From Glossina fuscipes (lineage: Eukaryota > Arthropoda > Insecta > Diptera > Glossinidae): 64,000 nucleotides of DNA. The translations under genes and the position numbers were made by a program. The notes below the pieces were generated by a model that was given only the letters and a program-made list of their open reading frames with translations, was not told where the DNA came from and did no database searches. The stretch covers positions 34,828,750 through 34,892,749 of the forward strand of contig NW_023998416.1 of the NCBI RefSeq assembly GCF_014805625.2, given 5' to 3'. Of the stretch, positions 28,001 to 39,822 are shown one piece after another (the stretch's first letter is position 1; each line of letters begins with the position of its first letter).

Positions 28001-30325
28001 AACCAAATATATTCCTGTTAGCAATTTTGCACTGATTTTTTGAAAGTATAATGATTGATGGTTATGGCTATATTGCACGTGGGAAGAAAAAATATACCCA
28101 AGCATTCTTCTTTCAACGTAATGAAGTAATGAACGGACAACAGACAACCGAACTGAACTATAAATAATTAGCGAGCTTATCAAATTATTGCAGGCCTCAC
28201 ATAGAGCGTGCTCTAGTTATTTTAATATCAATAGCAAATAATGTCCCTCTGTGCATTGAGCGTATGCTTATCACGAAGTACCCACTTAGTATCCATCTTA
28301 ACTGAAGTATTCAGCATTCGTCGTGGTGATGATAAAAGGGTTTTCGCACTACAAATGTGAAGATACAAATCACTTTTGTATAAGTAGAAAATTACTTACT
28401 GCAAAAGTGTTGACATGAGTGCCTTCTGTTAACGCCTTAGAAGCTTGCTAAATAGAAATATTATATAGAAATACTTTATACAAAACTTTGGCCAGATGAT
28501 TGGCTGTTGCCGTAGTGCACTAAAGTGCTCTTTTCTTTTCCGATGTGATTAGTCGTTTTTGCCTTCGAGAAGCATTATAAATAACATTTATATATACATA
28601 CGCATAGCATAGCGTTTGCCTAACATTTGTTCATAATTAATTTAAAATTCTGAACACAGAAAAAAATCCTCAATGCCCACCCGGTATTATACATTAGGAA
28701 TATTTAGTTCTTCTTTCTTCTTTTTTAGATTGAGGGTGTGGTGGGGGGGGCAGTGAACATGAAAGTTTCGGTTATGGCCGAATATAATTTTCTTTCTTGG
28801 TTATTTTGAAATGAATCCCCGTCTAGATTGCGGAAATGCTTGTATTTGCTGAAATGATGTATTGAAACGAACGTCATTGCAGAAACATCCGCTGTACAGT
28901 ATTGCAAATGATTTTTGAAATGTACCTGGAATCAAGTAACGCATTATTCTGTCAACTAAATTTTTGTTCAGCATAATGTTGAGTAAAGAGAATAAACGTG
29001 ATTGCATGGGTCAGCGTGTGTTAGCGGACAAATAATTACATATGAATGTCGTCTTAAGCATAAATTTCGAAACTTTTACACGGGTTGAGAAAAACTTTTT
29101 TCTTGGCTACAGATTTTCATTAAATTGCGGTTGTAGCTCGCTGAGAAGAACAAGACATTCACATACTACTTATGCATACTTTTTGCGAGTAGCGTAGCGA
29201 GACAGCAGACGACATAAAATATAAATAAAATAAAATTTACAAAGTTGCTGACAAGTACGAGGAGGAGGATGAGTATTTGTCTTTGTTTTCTTTTTTTTTT
29301 TTTATTCTCCTCATTCCCTTATTTTTCGCCTCTTTATTATAATAAATGAATTTTTTACGAGCAAAACATTTAACTGTGAGTTATAAAAAAAAAAAAATTA
29401 TCTAAACTTTAAAAACTTGTTTTTCGATGTAAGGTTTTTTTTTCCTTTTTTTTGAAAAATTTACTCAAAATGTTCGTTTTTCGAAAGCAATTAATACAAA
29501 TCCCTATATCTTTATCGTCCAATCACATAAACAACTTTAAAGAAAAACAAAAAAAAAATTCTTACATTCATTGGATGAAAGCCGATTGAACAGTGCGTAG
29601 TAGAAAACGACTACGAGGTAAGATCTAATTAATAAAAAGCAAGCTTACGTGCAAAAATGAAAAAAAAAGACATACACTTTTAAATCAATGGCACAACAAC
29701 TTGACGATTTGAAGCGATTGCCGGCGGAACACTATAAATCACGTAGGTTATTACAAACGTTTTAAATTTAAATCACTAAAGCATTTTTGAATTTTATTTT
29801 TCTTTTTAATTTTTTAAGCAATCCTCTCATTTGCATTCACTTGTCTTGATCAGAGAATAAGAAAACTTTTAATTTTTAATAAACAATTTTTGGAAATTTT
29901 ATTTATTCAATTATCAATGGGATCAATAATAGACATGTAACATTTTAATATGCGCAGACAAACGCTTATAAGCACATATATATAAAAATGTTGTATATTT
30001 ATAATGTAGACATACTTGCATAGATTCCAACTCTAAAAAAGTGTATTTCCGCTTTCAAACTCAAGAAACCGACAAGCGTTACGATAAAATAACTACTAAC
30101 GTTGTCAACTCGATCGCATTTACCTTAAACACTAACATACATATGTATGTATGTATATATGTACGTACGTACGACGTACATACTTGTCATGCATATATAT
30201 TTATACATACATGTACATTCCGTTGCTTCTCGCTGCCGTTCACAAGTTGAAGCTAAATAGTCTGCATGTACTCTCGTCCGATGGAGATGAAAACCAAACC
30301 ACAAGTAGAAAAAAAAAGCGCAGAA

Positions 30326-30415
30326 ACAGCAACAACAACAACAACAGCAATAACAACAATAATAACAATAACAAAAACAACATTACAAAAACCAAAATCA
30401 ACAGCAGCAATTGAG
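30326..30415. repeat. (AAC)n-rich compound microsatellite
   Basis: Imperfect AAC/AAT/AGC repeats. Open reading frames in two plus frames across it (poly-Asn and poly-Thr) are both explained by the repeat, so no protein is called. Confidence 0.75.
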
Positions 30416-30713
30416 AATGTAAACACCTCTCAGTCAACGTCGCAAACACCGCAATCGGGGCAGGCAGCTACTTGCCTTGATAGATTAAAATGAAGCTCAG
30501 AGTGTAGTCTGATTAATGACATATAGAGTTTCACATATTATGACATACAGAACGACGAAAGGACAGACTAAGTGGTCCGACGGGCGCGGGCATGGACGTT
30601 TGTAGGGACATATAGATAGAACAGACAGACAAAACGACAAGCATACGCTTGAGTATGTAACCCTTACATACAATGCATATATATATACACTAAATAACTA
30701 AATATGTACATAA

Positions 30714-30738
30714 ATACATACATACATACATACATACA
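30714..30738. repeat. (CATA)n microsatellite
   Basis: Tetranucleotide repeat of CATA/ATAC units within a longer stretch of similar composition. Confidence 0.8.
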
Positions 30739-31413
30739 CATAGCATATAGACGGCAAAAATACAACAAGAAAAGCATATCGCAGAACACACATAATATGA
30801 CGAAGATCGATAACATTTATTGTACACATAAATATGTATATAGCTTTAGTGTAGACATATATTTACACATTCACATATATCGGTAATAACGGAGGCACAC
30901 AACTCATTATTAAAGCATACAACAATATATGTATCTGTATGTATATATATCATCAGAGTTTCCCAGTCGTCGCTTATAAAAGGCTTTCATATCCTGTTTT
31001 CTTTCTGGTTTAACAAAAAACAAAAGTAAATAAAACAAAAATAAATAAAATCAATTCAAAAATTCTGCATCATTTAAAAACACATTTTAATAATAATCAG
31101 CCGTTTCGTACACGATGGTCTGGCTGGGTATTCTCATAAAAATGTCAACATTTTTGTATTGGCTCGTTTAAAGAGAGGCCGTCCGTCGAAGCGAAGTTTA
31201 AACATGAAGAGGAGAATCAAACGAAACATACACATAACGGTATAAATATGCAATGAAGATTTTTTAATAATTTAAACACAACAACCAAATTACATACCGG
31301 TTTTTTTAATACTTAAAGATAATAATGAATACACATTCAAACATATATACATAAAAACATACATTCATTCACTCATACACATGTGCGCGTGCGCTGTGTT
31401 TGCGATGTATGTA

Positions 31414-31450
<37 letters not shown>

Positions 31451-31463
31451 GTCATCATCATCA
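31414..31463. repeat. (ATC)n microsatellite
   Basis: About 16 ATC units with one interruption (ATCGTC near 31450). The open frames on both strands (poly-Ser, poly-Asp, poly-Met) are artefacts of the repeat. Confidence 0.9.
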
Positions 31464-31761
31464 CACACATTATACACACGAGAGGAAAAACGCAACCGAA
31501 AAAAATGTGGCTGTAACTTATTTGTCGACTTAATTTTAAGTCTTCGAAGGGAAGTGGGTGACTGCTTATGACACAGAAAAAAGAATGTTTTGTAGATACT
31601 GTATGCAAATACTAATACATATATAGCGTTAAGCTTGTGTAAACAGATACTTATTATTCTGTTTATGTGTATGTAAACTGCTGTCCGTAGCTGTAAATTA
31701 ATCAAATGTTAAACGATTGTGGTACACAGCCTTTCGATATCTGTACGCAATCAAAGATATT

Positions 31762-31765
<4 letters not shown>

Positions 31766-31802
<37 letters not shown>
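31766..31802. repeat. (TA)n microsatellite
   Basis: Uninterrupted TA run of about 18 units. Confidence 0.9.
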
Positions 31803-31804
<2 letters not shown>

Positions 31805-32400
31805 TGTTGAATTGCGCAAATACTTTGCCTACACTATTAATATATTTACTAATATGTTCACATATCAACATTTAAGTTTTAAAATTTTCACACTTTTTCA
31901 TAGCTTTTCATGTACTTGAACATATATGAATACATATGAGTGAATATGAAAATGTGGATTGTGCATAGCTAGCGGATGATAAACAAGCTTCAAATCTATG
32001 CATTTATATGCTGGGAAGTAATGCGTAGAAACTCAATACACATAAAAAATTATCTACGATGCGAATTTGATTGTGAGATCGATCGATCGATAGCTCAAAA
32101 TGGAAATATACGATTGAAAGTATAATTTACGAAATTTATGAAAAAACAAGCGATAAATGAGGACCAAAGAATTGCTTGCATTGAAGATTGGAAGGCAAAA
32201 AACAAGTCTGTGTGCTGGGCCGTCCGTGCCGTCTATTGCATTGCATGTTTTATAATAATGTCGTTGGAGCGATTCAGAAAGTTGACTTGGTCTATGGTCT
32301 ATGTTAACATCGGCTGAACCCGCTGAACGGTAGAGAGAGATATATTTTGCATCGAGAGCAATATTAGAAAAATATCTAAACAACATATGTACTGCGTAAA

Positions 32401-32401
32401 A

Positions 32402-32446
<45 letters not shown>
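32401..32446. repeat. (TTA)n microsatellite
   Basis: About 15 TTA units without interruption; the poly-Ile frame on the minus strand is an artefact of it. Confidence 0.9.
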
Positions 32447-32447
<1 letters not shown>

Positions 32448-33189
32448 AAAGAAGAAGACATTGAGCTCTAGCAACACAGGCTGACAGCTCTATTTTATAA
32501 AAGTCCATTAAATATTGAGCCTAATAGTTTTAATAATGTAATCAAAATAGCCTAACAACATATGTACTGCATAAAATAAAATAAATATCATTAATTGAAT
32601 TTCAATTTTATTCTTCTTCTCGTTTAGTCACTTAGTGATAATGTCGTCATTGAACGAGTTTCTGGCATATTGCCCTTTCAAATGCAGGAAGGCAAAGGAA
32701 GAAACAGCCGACGGTGTTTATTGAATTTTTAATTCAAACAAATTAACATGAAAAACTCGTACGTGTGAAAATAATCACGTAAAGACCTCGTCATTATAGA
32801 TAAATGACGAGTATTATTGAAAAACACTAATATTTGGATATTTACGAGTGTTTGAAGGAGAGGTGAATTGCGCGGCTTTTGTAATAAAACATAGCGTTTG
32901 CTATGTTAATAAAAAATACTTTGTTTTTTTTTTTTATTTTTCTACGGAAAATCGCTGTTCTCTCCACTTAGCCGGTAATTGCCTGCATAATCATTAACAC
33001 TATAGCAAAAGAAAACGAAATTTATATTGAGTTTCAGATAATGGCAAAGAAAAAAATAAGGAGAAAGAAGCACTTTTGCCTGTCAATCAAACTTTAATAT
33101 TAATGAGACCGATTTTAACACGGCTTTAAGTCTTAAGCATATAAAAGCCAGTGTATCATGCACCTGGAGTCTCAGTCTGTCTTGAGAGT
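32447..33189. other. Upstream region of the ionotropic receptor gene
   Basis: Noncoding sequence between the microsatellite cluster and the receptor start codon. No promoter motif can be assigned with confidence. Confidence 0.45.
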
Positions 33190-34584
33190 ATGAAAAACTG
33201 GTTTCAATTTCTTTGGTTAACGTCATTGGCCTCCCGGTCATATGCTGTCCCCCGAACAACAAGTCTAACAAAGTCGTACATCATAACTAATTATACCCTG
33301 AATTTGGTGAAAACTGTACATACGATTTTACTTACATGCAACGCGAAAGGTATACAAGTTTAGATGAGCACTGAACATTACTCATTATTCACTAATGCAT
33401 TGTGTAGATTCTCAAATTATTGCTCGGCAATTAATTTACTGGAATCATTTCGTTAAAATTTATGACGTAACGAATAATTTCACTTTAAAAGCGATTAGCG
33501 AACAGGATAGATCTCATGCTAAAACAGCAATTATTCTCAATTGCGAGTGTAAAACGACGCAAAATCTTATCTTTGAAGCATCACAATTCCGTTACTTCAA
33601 TAAGACGTATCAATGGCTGTTGTGGGATTTTCATAATAATAACTGCTTTAGCCATTTGCAACAATCGGGACTCAATTATTTAGGACCTAATGCCCAAATT
33701 GTGTTTTTAAAGTATGAAGAGCCACATTATCTACTTTGGTGGGATGTACATTCGAAAGGGCGTCATTTAAAAGCTAATCTCGAAATGCATTTAGTAGCAA
33801 AAGGCACATACATTAACGAGACCCTTCAATTCGTAACAAAGAATGATATAAATGATATACGAGGTATACGTTATAGAGGCGACTTTGAAGGTTTAAAACT
33901 TAGAGGTGCTACGGTGGTAAGTGGATGTGGGATATAGATCTCATTCTTTATTTACATTTATATTTTCCCTTTAAAGATCGATCAAGACAATATAACCGAT
34001 AATGATCAAATTGAACAAATTTTGTCACGCTCAAGCAAAGATCCGGGTGTTTCAGCTTTTACCAAATACCATTATGAACTATTTAATCTTTTACGACATC
34101 GTTTAAATTTCACTGTCGAATTTCGCAATGCCCGCGGTTGGGCGGGACACTTAGATAATTCAAGCTACCGACTGGGATTTCTAGGTATAATGCAACGCAA
34201 CGAGGCTGACATTGGTGCGAGTGCAGCTTATCCGCGCTTAAATCGTTTTGCCGAATTCGATAGTTTACATCAAGGCTGGAAATTCCATACTGCCTTCTTG
34301 TTTCTTTACACTCCGGATTTGCATGCGCAAAGTAAAAAAGGTAACTTCTTGGCACCATTTGAAAAGCATGTTTGGCTCGGATCTCTAATAATCCTAAACA
34401 TGGTCGGCTTAGTTTGGATCGTTGAGGAGCGTGTAAAAAGCTATTTAAGTAAAATAACCACCAGCAACGTGGAAGTATTTAAACGAATTGGTGGTCGTTT
34501 TATAATACCTCTTAACATTTTTGCTGCGATATGTCAACAAGGTAAAAAAATTATTGTATATATATACATAATTAATTATAATTA

Positions 34585-34616
<32 letters not shown>

Positions 34617-35745
34617 CTATAACATAATATTAATACAAATAGTAATGTTTTTAACAAGGTGTAGACCCCGTTCCAAGTGGAGCCTCGTCTCGTGTTATTA
34701 CACTTACTTCGTTTCTGTTCTCTTTGGTTATGTATAATTACTATACATCCTCGGTAGTTGGAGGCTTATTAAGTTCCACTGATAAAGGACCTTCCACCGT
34801 AGATGAAGTCATATCCAGTCCTCTCCGTTTATCTTTCGAAGATATTGGTTATTATAAAGTAAAATTTCGAGTGAGTTAAGATGCGAGAAAACACTAAGCA
34901 GCAAAAAAAAATTACTTCTCTTTTTATTTCCTCTTCCTAAAATATTAGGAAAATAAAGCGCCCAGTATTGTTAAACTATTAAATAAAAAAGTACTTCCCC
35001 CTCGTGACCCTCACGATTTGCCCGTTTACACCAATTTTTCATCGGCTATACCATACTTAAAGAAAGGCGGATATGCTTTCCACTGCGAAGAAGTTGACGT
35101 TTATCCTGAGCTGGCTAAAATTCTTACAGACTCTGAGATTTGTGACTTACGTGCTGTATCCGGTTTGCTGGGTTCCGCGTTAATGGATTGGATCGTACAC
35201 AAGAATAGTCAATACACCGAAATATTTCGTCACATGTAAGTCATAACAAAATGTATTCCTTGAAATCATGTATTAAATGCAATTAATCCTGATATCTCTA
35301 TATTTATATACTCTATGTTGTTTTAGTTTCATTAATATATATAAATACATACATGCTTCAGTTGCACGTATACTATATTATATATTATAATTAGCTACAA
35401 ACTTTTTGAAAAATGCACCTACATATATTACATACTTCCAGTGTGACCCAGGCTCAAGAAGTAGGTTTAATTCAACGCTTGCTAAGACAACGCCGACCAA
35501 AAAAGCCGCCTTGTCAGAATCTGTACACAGTATACCCTGTTAATTTATCGGGAACACTTAGCGCTTTTGTATTGTTAGCCGGTAAACAAATTCCTTAAAT
35601 GCCCAAAGGAACATAATTTAAAAAATACACTTTTTGTTTTATTGCAATTATATTATTTTAAATTTCAGGGTCAATAATCATCTCATCAAAAATACTTTTG
35701 CTGGAGATTGCACTAAAGCGCTATTCGAATCGATTACGTGATTAA
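33190..35745 (+). CDS. Ir31a: Ionotropic receptor, IR75/IR31a clade (best candidate Ir31a)
   Basis: Ionotropic receptors are chemosensory relatives of ionotropic glutamate receptors that act as ligand-gated channels in dendrites of olfactory neurons. Exons are 33190-33349, 33408-33916, 33977-34541, 34659-34870, 34949-35235, 35442-35581 and 35669-35745, for 649 residues. All splice phases agree. The order is a signal-like N-terminus (MKNWFQFLWLTSLASRSYAV), an N-terminal region (to about 223), S1 with RNARGWAGHLDNSSYRLGFL and RNEADIGA, TM1 at about 354-371, a pore segment with AAICQQG (406-412), TM2 at about 423-445, S2, and TM3 near the C-terminus. The S1 and pore motifs match the IR75 clade. 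The symbol rests on that clade plus the inferred Muller B location, where Drosophila has only Ir31a of this clade (from memory). The gene is intact and convergent with DNA ligase 1. Confidence 0.88.
34584..34616. repeat. (TA)n in receptor intron 3
   Basis: A TA-rich microsatellite lies inside the 117-bp intron 34542-34658. Length changes here would alter the intron only. Confidence 0.85.
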
Positions 35746-35807
35746 GAAAATTAGCAAATTATTTAAAATCGCAGCTTCTCTTTGAAAAAGCAGCATAATC
35801 GATAACT

Positions 35808-35843
35808 TTTATTATAGTCGCAAAATTCAATCTTTTTAATAAA
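35808..35843. promoter_or_regulatory. Opposed poly(A) signals of convergent genes
   Basis: A plus-strand AATAAA at 35838-35843 suits the receptor gene and ends 2 bp before the ligase stop codon (35846-35848). A minus-strand AATAAA (TTTATT at 35808-35813) suits DNA ligase 1. The stops are only 100 bp apart, so the two 3' UTRs very probably overlap. Placement is from the hexamers only. Confidence 0.5.
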
Positions 35844-35845
35844 CT

Positions 35846-38622
35846 TCAATAGAAATCATCTTCAGCTTTAACGTTACGGCTTTGCTGATTTTTAATTTGA
35901 TCTTGAGAACTATACATATCGGCCACTTGCTGAGCAGTAGTTGCCATTTCGGCTGATTTGTCGTCTCGAATACGTATGAAGCGTGGAAAACGTAATGAAA
36001 TGCCCCTTTCAGGATCAACAATCCCTGCCGCAGCCTTGTGTATGGGACTAAGAGAGAGATCAGCACATTTTATTTCCCATACCTGCACTGGTTCCAGCCA
36101 ATCATCTGGCTCTAATGAGCTATCGCAACAAACGTAAGACTTTTTTGCCGGTAAAGTATAATTTTTAAAGAAGTCTGCATGAGTTTGTAAATCTTCGTCT
36201 GAAAAACCTAATAAACCAATTCTGTTGAGAGATGCGTAACCAACTATAAAAAAATTGAGACTGACCTGTACCAATTTTACAAATACTTTGATATTCTTCA
36301 TTGTCATGATCATAACAGGCTAACAGGAAACCACCATAGCTGCCAGTACGTTTACCTTTACCTCGGTAGCCACCAATTACCACCAAATCTAATGAGTCGC
36401 CACATCCTGACAAATAGTCTTTCTTAAGCTTAAGCCAATTACGTGATCTCCTTGCTATTTCATATGTGGCGTCAACGTCCAAAGTCTTTACCATTAGACC
36501 CTCACAATTTCCTTTTATTGAGTCCTCCAAAGACTGTTGCACCTCATCAACGTCCATAGTATCCACAGCAGTAGCAAACCTCCAAATTCCTTCCTGTTCT
36601 ACAAAATGTTCTTTCAAAAGTTTTCTTCTCTCCGCGAATGGTTTTGAAACTAAAGGCGCTCCATTCAAGTACAACAAGTCGAATGCGTAAACACATACTT
36701 GCACTTTAATTTCGTCGATATCGACATTTTTACGCTTGCGGGTGGTTAGGACTTGAAAGGGTAAAATCATTTTGTTCTCCACATCCCAGGCAACAATTTC
36801 ACTGTCTATTACAAATGAAGAAACCTCAGGCTTTACAAATTCCTTAATTCGTCCTATAATGTCAGGGTATTTGGTGGTGTTGTTCTCTTGATTTCGCGAA
36901 AATATTGATACGGAGCCGTCTTCTTCGCTATGAATTTGCGCACGTTCACCATCATATTTCCACTCGCAAGTAATGGCCAGGCCATCGAAACGTTCCAATA
37001 CCTCCGACACACCTTTAGTAGGCTGAGCCAACATTGGTTTTATGGGAACTCCCGGCACCATTGGACAATAATCCTGCAATTTTTCTACACCGTGCTCCAA
37101 CAATATAGGTATAACCTTATCATAGTTGGGGCACTGGCTGCGAACAGAATATCTTAAAAAAGAAATGCTTTTGCAATTACGCTGTAACTTACCAATGAGC
37201 GGTTTTTAAAAGTACAGCAACTTCATCTGCTTTTTCTTTCACAACATCTTCACTCATTTTGTTAATTTTATCAATGTGTCGCGTTTTTACAATGGCAGTA
37301 GCAACAGCGGCTAACAAACTTTGTTCAGCTATACCAATACGTAACTTTCCCAATAAAGATCTAATAAAGAACCGAGCTTCCGAAGATCTACATGCGATAT
37401 ATATATCCTTAATATGGGTGATTTTATTTTTACCCGGTGCTTTAGCTATATCCTTAAGTTTTTTAAAAACCCCACTAATTGTTAGAGGAGCCGGCTTAAA
37501 CATCATACGTTGTGCCATTCTTGATTGCTCCGCTACTATGCCCAAATCGCCTATTTCATAAGTTTGGGATTTAATAAAATCCAACTTACGTCCCGTCGTT
37601 TCACATATTATCTTCATCAACGTTGTTTCCGCTACGCCAAGTTCCAGACCTTCATATGCTGGCGCTAATTGATTAATAGACAAATAAATGCTAGGCAGCA
37701 AATCATTTGGATTCAGTAAAATTATGGAACTGAACAAATTTCCTAAAATTTCAATCATTTTTAGTCGACTTTTCGTGTCTTCGATTAAATGGAAAGTACG
37801 TGTAAGAGCCAGGTAAGGAGTGCTGCAAGTTATAAAATTGTAATTATTATTCTAATTTGTTTAGACCAAAGCGAGAAATTCTAAAACTAAAGTAAGTTGA
37901 GCACTAGCAACTAAATATGAATTGGAATTTCTATACAAATTACTGAGAACATATATGCGCTTACGCTCTAAAGTGACCAAATTTTATACAAATACATGCA
38001 AAATTATCGAGAATTTTAAAGACTACCGGCTGGTTTTTTTTTAAACGATAAACTAGATGGAAGTTAAATACTTTATTGATATTATGTTCTTTCTATGCAT
38101 CTCCAAAACACCCTGAATATTAGGGATATTTGAGTTTATAAAAATGATTGTCAAATATTCTCTTCAAACAGTTCACTGGAACATTTACATAGATAAACAG
38201 ACAAGAGCACATCGCATGTACCTTTCACCTTTCTTCCACGGAGCGTCGTCAAGTGGATGGTAACGACATTTGGCCGGGTTATATTCTCTGGATATAATAT
38301 CAATTTTCTCATCATTAAGCGTGACCAGTGAGACTGCTTTTGGCTTTTCCACTTCCGATTCCACGTCCAGTTTAAGTTTCTTAGCCGGCCTCTCATCGGG
38401 TGAGTTAGCTTTAATTTCTTTAAACGACCTTTTAAATTTAAGTAATATTAATTACTATTCAAATGCTTGCAAATTCTTTTAAATTTACCTCGATGCTTTT
38501 ACTTCATCTCTCAAATTTACTGATGTATCCTTGGGTTTAAAAAAGGACCTAGAAATATGAATGTTTTTTATTGATTGATTTAAAATTAACGCTGCAACGC
38601 ACGTAATATTTCTTTGGGACAT
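35846..38622 (-). CDS. DNAlig1: DNA ligase 1 (ATP-dependent)
   Basis: Joins Okazaki fragments and seals repair nicks in the nucleus. Minus-strand exons are 38603-38622, 38489-38548, 38222-38428, 37193-37822, 36266-37137 and 35846-36207, totalling 2151 nt and 716 residues. A 20-nt first exon and the next exon together create MSQRNITSFFKPK, a PCNA-interacting (PIP) box of form Q-x-x-I-x-x-F-F. The DNA-binding domain follows ([13 protein letters not shown] through [18 protein letters not shown]). The adenylation motif [13 protein letters not shown] holds the AMP-accepting Lys366. Further motifs are [41 protein letters not shown] and the C-terminal [12 protein letters not shown]. Two acceptors needed care: CAG|CCAGTG at 37138 avoids a stop, and TAG|GTTTTTC at 36208 restores GTGFSDEDL. 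The gene is intact. Confidence 0.92.
37841..37915 (-). repeat. SINE-like repeat, copy C (ligase intron 3)
   Basis: The order ATTATTATTCTAATTTG, GAGAAATTCTAAAACTAAAGT and GCACTAGCAACTAAA matches the reverse complement of copy A at 4045-4190, with mismatches. It lies just upstream of the acceptor of ligase exon 4. Confidence 0.45.
37915..38020. repeat. TTATTCTCA-type dispersed repeat, copy 3
   Basis: TTGGAATTTCTATACAAATTACTGAGAACATATATGCGCTTA-type sequence followed by ATACATGCAAAATTATCGAGAA. It is directly adjacent to SINE-like copy C inside ligase intron 3. Confidence 0.45.
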
Positions 38623-38875
38623 TTCGTATCCAATCTTTTTTTTTCAATTTTGTTTTACATAGTTTACAAAACGAAGCAGACGTGTGTTTAATACCGGAGT
38701 GGCGGCTAAAATAAAATAATCTAAAACATATGATTTATATCAAACAGATTGGGCGGAGAGTTACTAGACTGTAATAAAAAGAAAGGAAAAAATGTCTTGG
38801 TCTTAATAGATTTCGCACCTAATTATTTTTGTGAAAGCAAGAAATTCATTTAAATTAAATTTTCTATTTCAAATA

Positions 38876-39123
38876 GAAATACAGGCGGGAGTGAAAGGAT
38901 TGACGGGCTATACAGCCCGCCATGCCGAATGTTATTTGACCCCCTACGAATTGCACGATTGTTCGCTCGTAATTAATGGCGACAATTTAGCTTGTAATTT
39001 ATATAAAGACGCGAGTGGTCCTTATTCGGCTTTTGGAAATTGTGGTGATTTCTATAGAATAAATAAATTAGAGATAAAGGGAACAACAAAAACGCTGTAT
39101 TTTTACTACTATTATTATTGTTA
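38876..39123 (+). pseudogene. ast: asteroid-like fragment, N-terminal part
   Basis: A plus frame after CAAATAG reads GVKGLTGYTARHAECYLTPY, then LHDCSLVINGDNLACNLY and SAFGNCGDFYR. It matches the N-terminal XPG-N segment of the asteroid/ASTE1 family, which starts M-G-(I/V)-R-G-L and contains K-x-x-D-T-K-I-V-I-D-G-Y and GGDYD. Two family positions are damaged: the codon before Gly-Val is GCG where the initiator ATG is expected, and the IDGD metal-site Asp is Asn-Gly-Asp here (VINGD). Homology stops after FYR, and the rest to the TAA at 39122 is unrelated low-complexity sequence. It is a truncated remnant between DNA ligase 1 and NTPase. Confidence 0.6.
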
Positions 39124-39822
39124 AAATCATTTATTTATTTACTTTTTTTGTTTTTTTTACCTAATCGAAGAAATTTAAGAGTATCAAGGACGCAAAATTA
39201 GTAATTTATTTATTTTAAATTCAACAGCTGTTTAATAACTCCTCTATTATGTGAAAATAAGTTACAAATTTTCATCTGATAATTTCAAGAAAATTTCGCT
39301 CTTTGTTTTTAAATGTTTAATGCTTTAAACTTAAAACAACTTAATAATTTAAATGGTAACGCCGCAGCGGGGCTGTTAAATGCCCAAGCGCTGTGAAATG
39401 TCCAACTTAACAGAAAACAAAGGTCCAACACTGTTAAAATGCCAAGCCGTCGGCAAAACAAAGGCCCAACTCTGTTAAATGAGTGGCATGGGGGGTACGA
39501 TGTAGTGATTTAAAATACTGCTTAGATGTTTTCACTTATGGCAACGTCGATTTCAATTAATAAGATGGAATGTTAACTATAAAATGCATAGTTCTTAGAG
39601 AATTTCATGTTAGAGCTTTATTTGATGGTAAAAAAGAATGTTTATTTACAAATGCGAACACAACGTGTAGTGCATAAACTAAAAGTTTAGTTGTGAAGAA
39701 AAGTTTTGTTTGAAAAGAATAAACAAACTATATCTATTATATAAATTGTTTAAAAATATTTACGCATAATACCGATATATTCACATCATAAATAAACTCG
39801 CAGAAGGGATACTATAAGAAAT
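39124..39822. other. Intergenic upstream of NTPase
   Basis: Noncoding. A short local repeat at about 39375-39480 has three related phrases built from CAACACTGTTAAAATGCC and AAAACAAAGGYCCAAC. The NTPase promoter should lie within the last few hundred bases. Confidence 0.45.

Larger units (their letters stand above)
22910..30300. other. Long noncoding region
   Basis: No supported gene in more than 7 kb. It contains (GA)n at 23647-23673, (TA)n at 24993-25030, hairpin-family repeats at 25160-25190 and 28755-28805, a TTATTCTCA-type repeat at 24255-24330, and T-rich stretches around 29290-29460. A plus-strand frame at about 27770-27944 (NNQRYNSFNKTIATFIKCTQ) is protein-like and weakly recalls transposase sequence, but it is short and isolated. 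Confidence 0.5.

Noticed and set aside
30151..30493. Two overlapping plus-strand frames, one poly-Asn and one poly-Thr, that look like a fly transcription factor exon
   Set aside because: Both frames are open only because of the AAC-type repeat; no flanking exons, no domain and no reason to prefer one frame.
31369..31705. Poly-Asp, poly-Met and poly-Ser frames
   Set aside because: All derive from the (ATC)n microsatellite.
30700..32446. Regularly spaced repeats considered as a CRISPR-like array
   Set aside because: They are simple microsatellites without unique spacers, in a eukaryotic genome.
32054..32461. Minus frame with a poly-Ile start
   Set aside because: Produced by the (TTA)n microsatellite; the remainder has no recognisable similarity.
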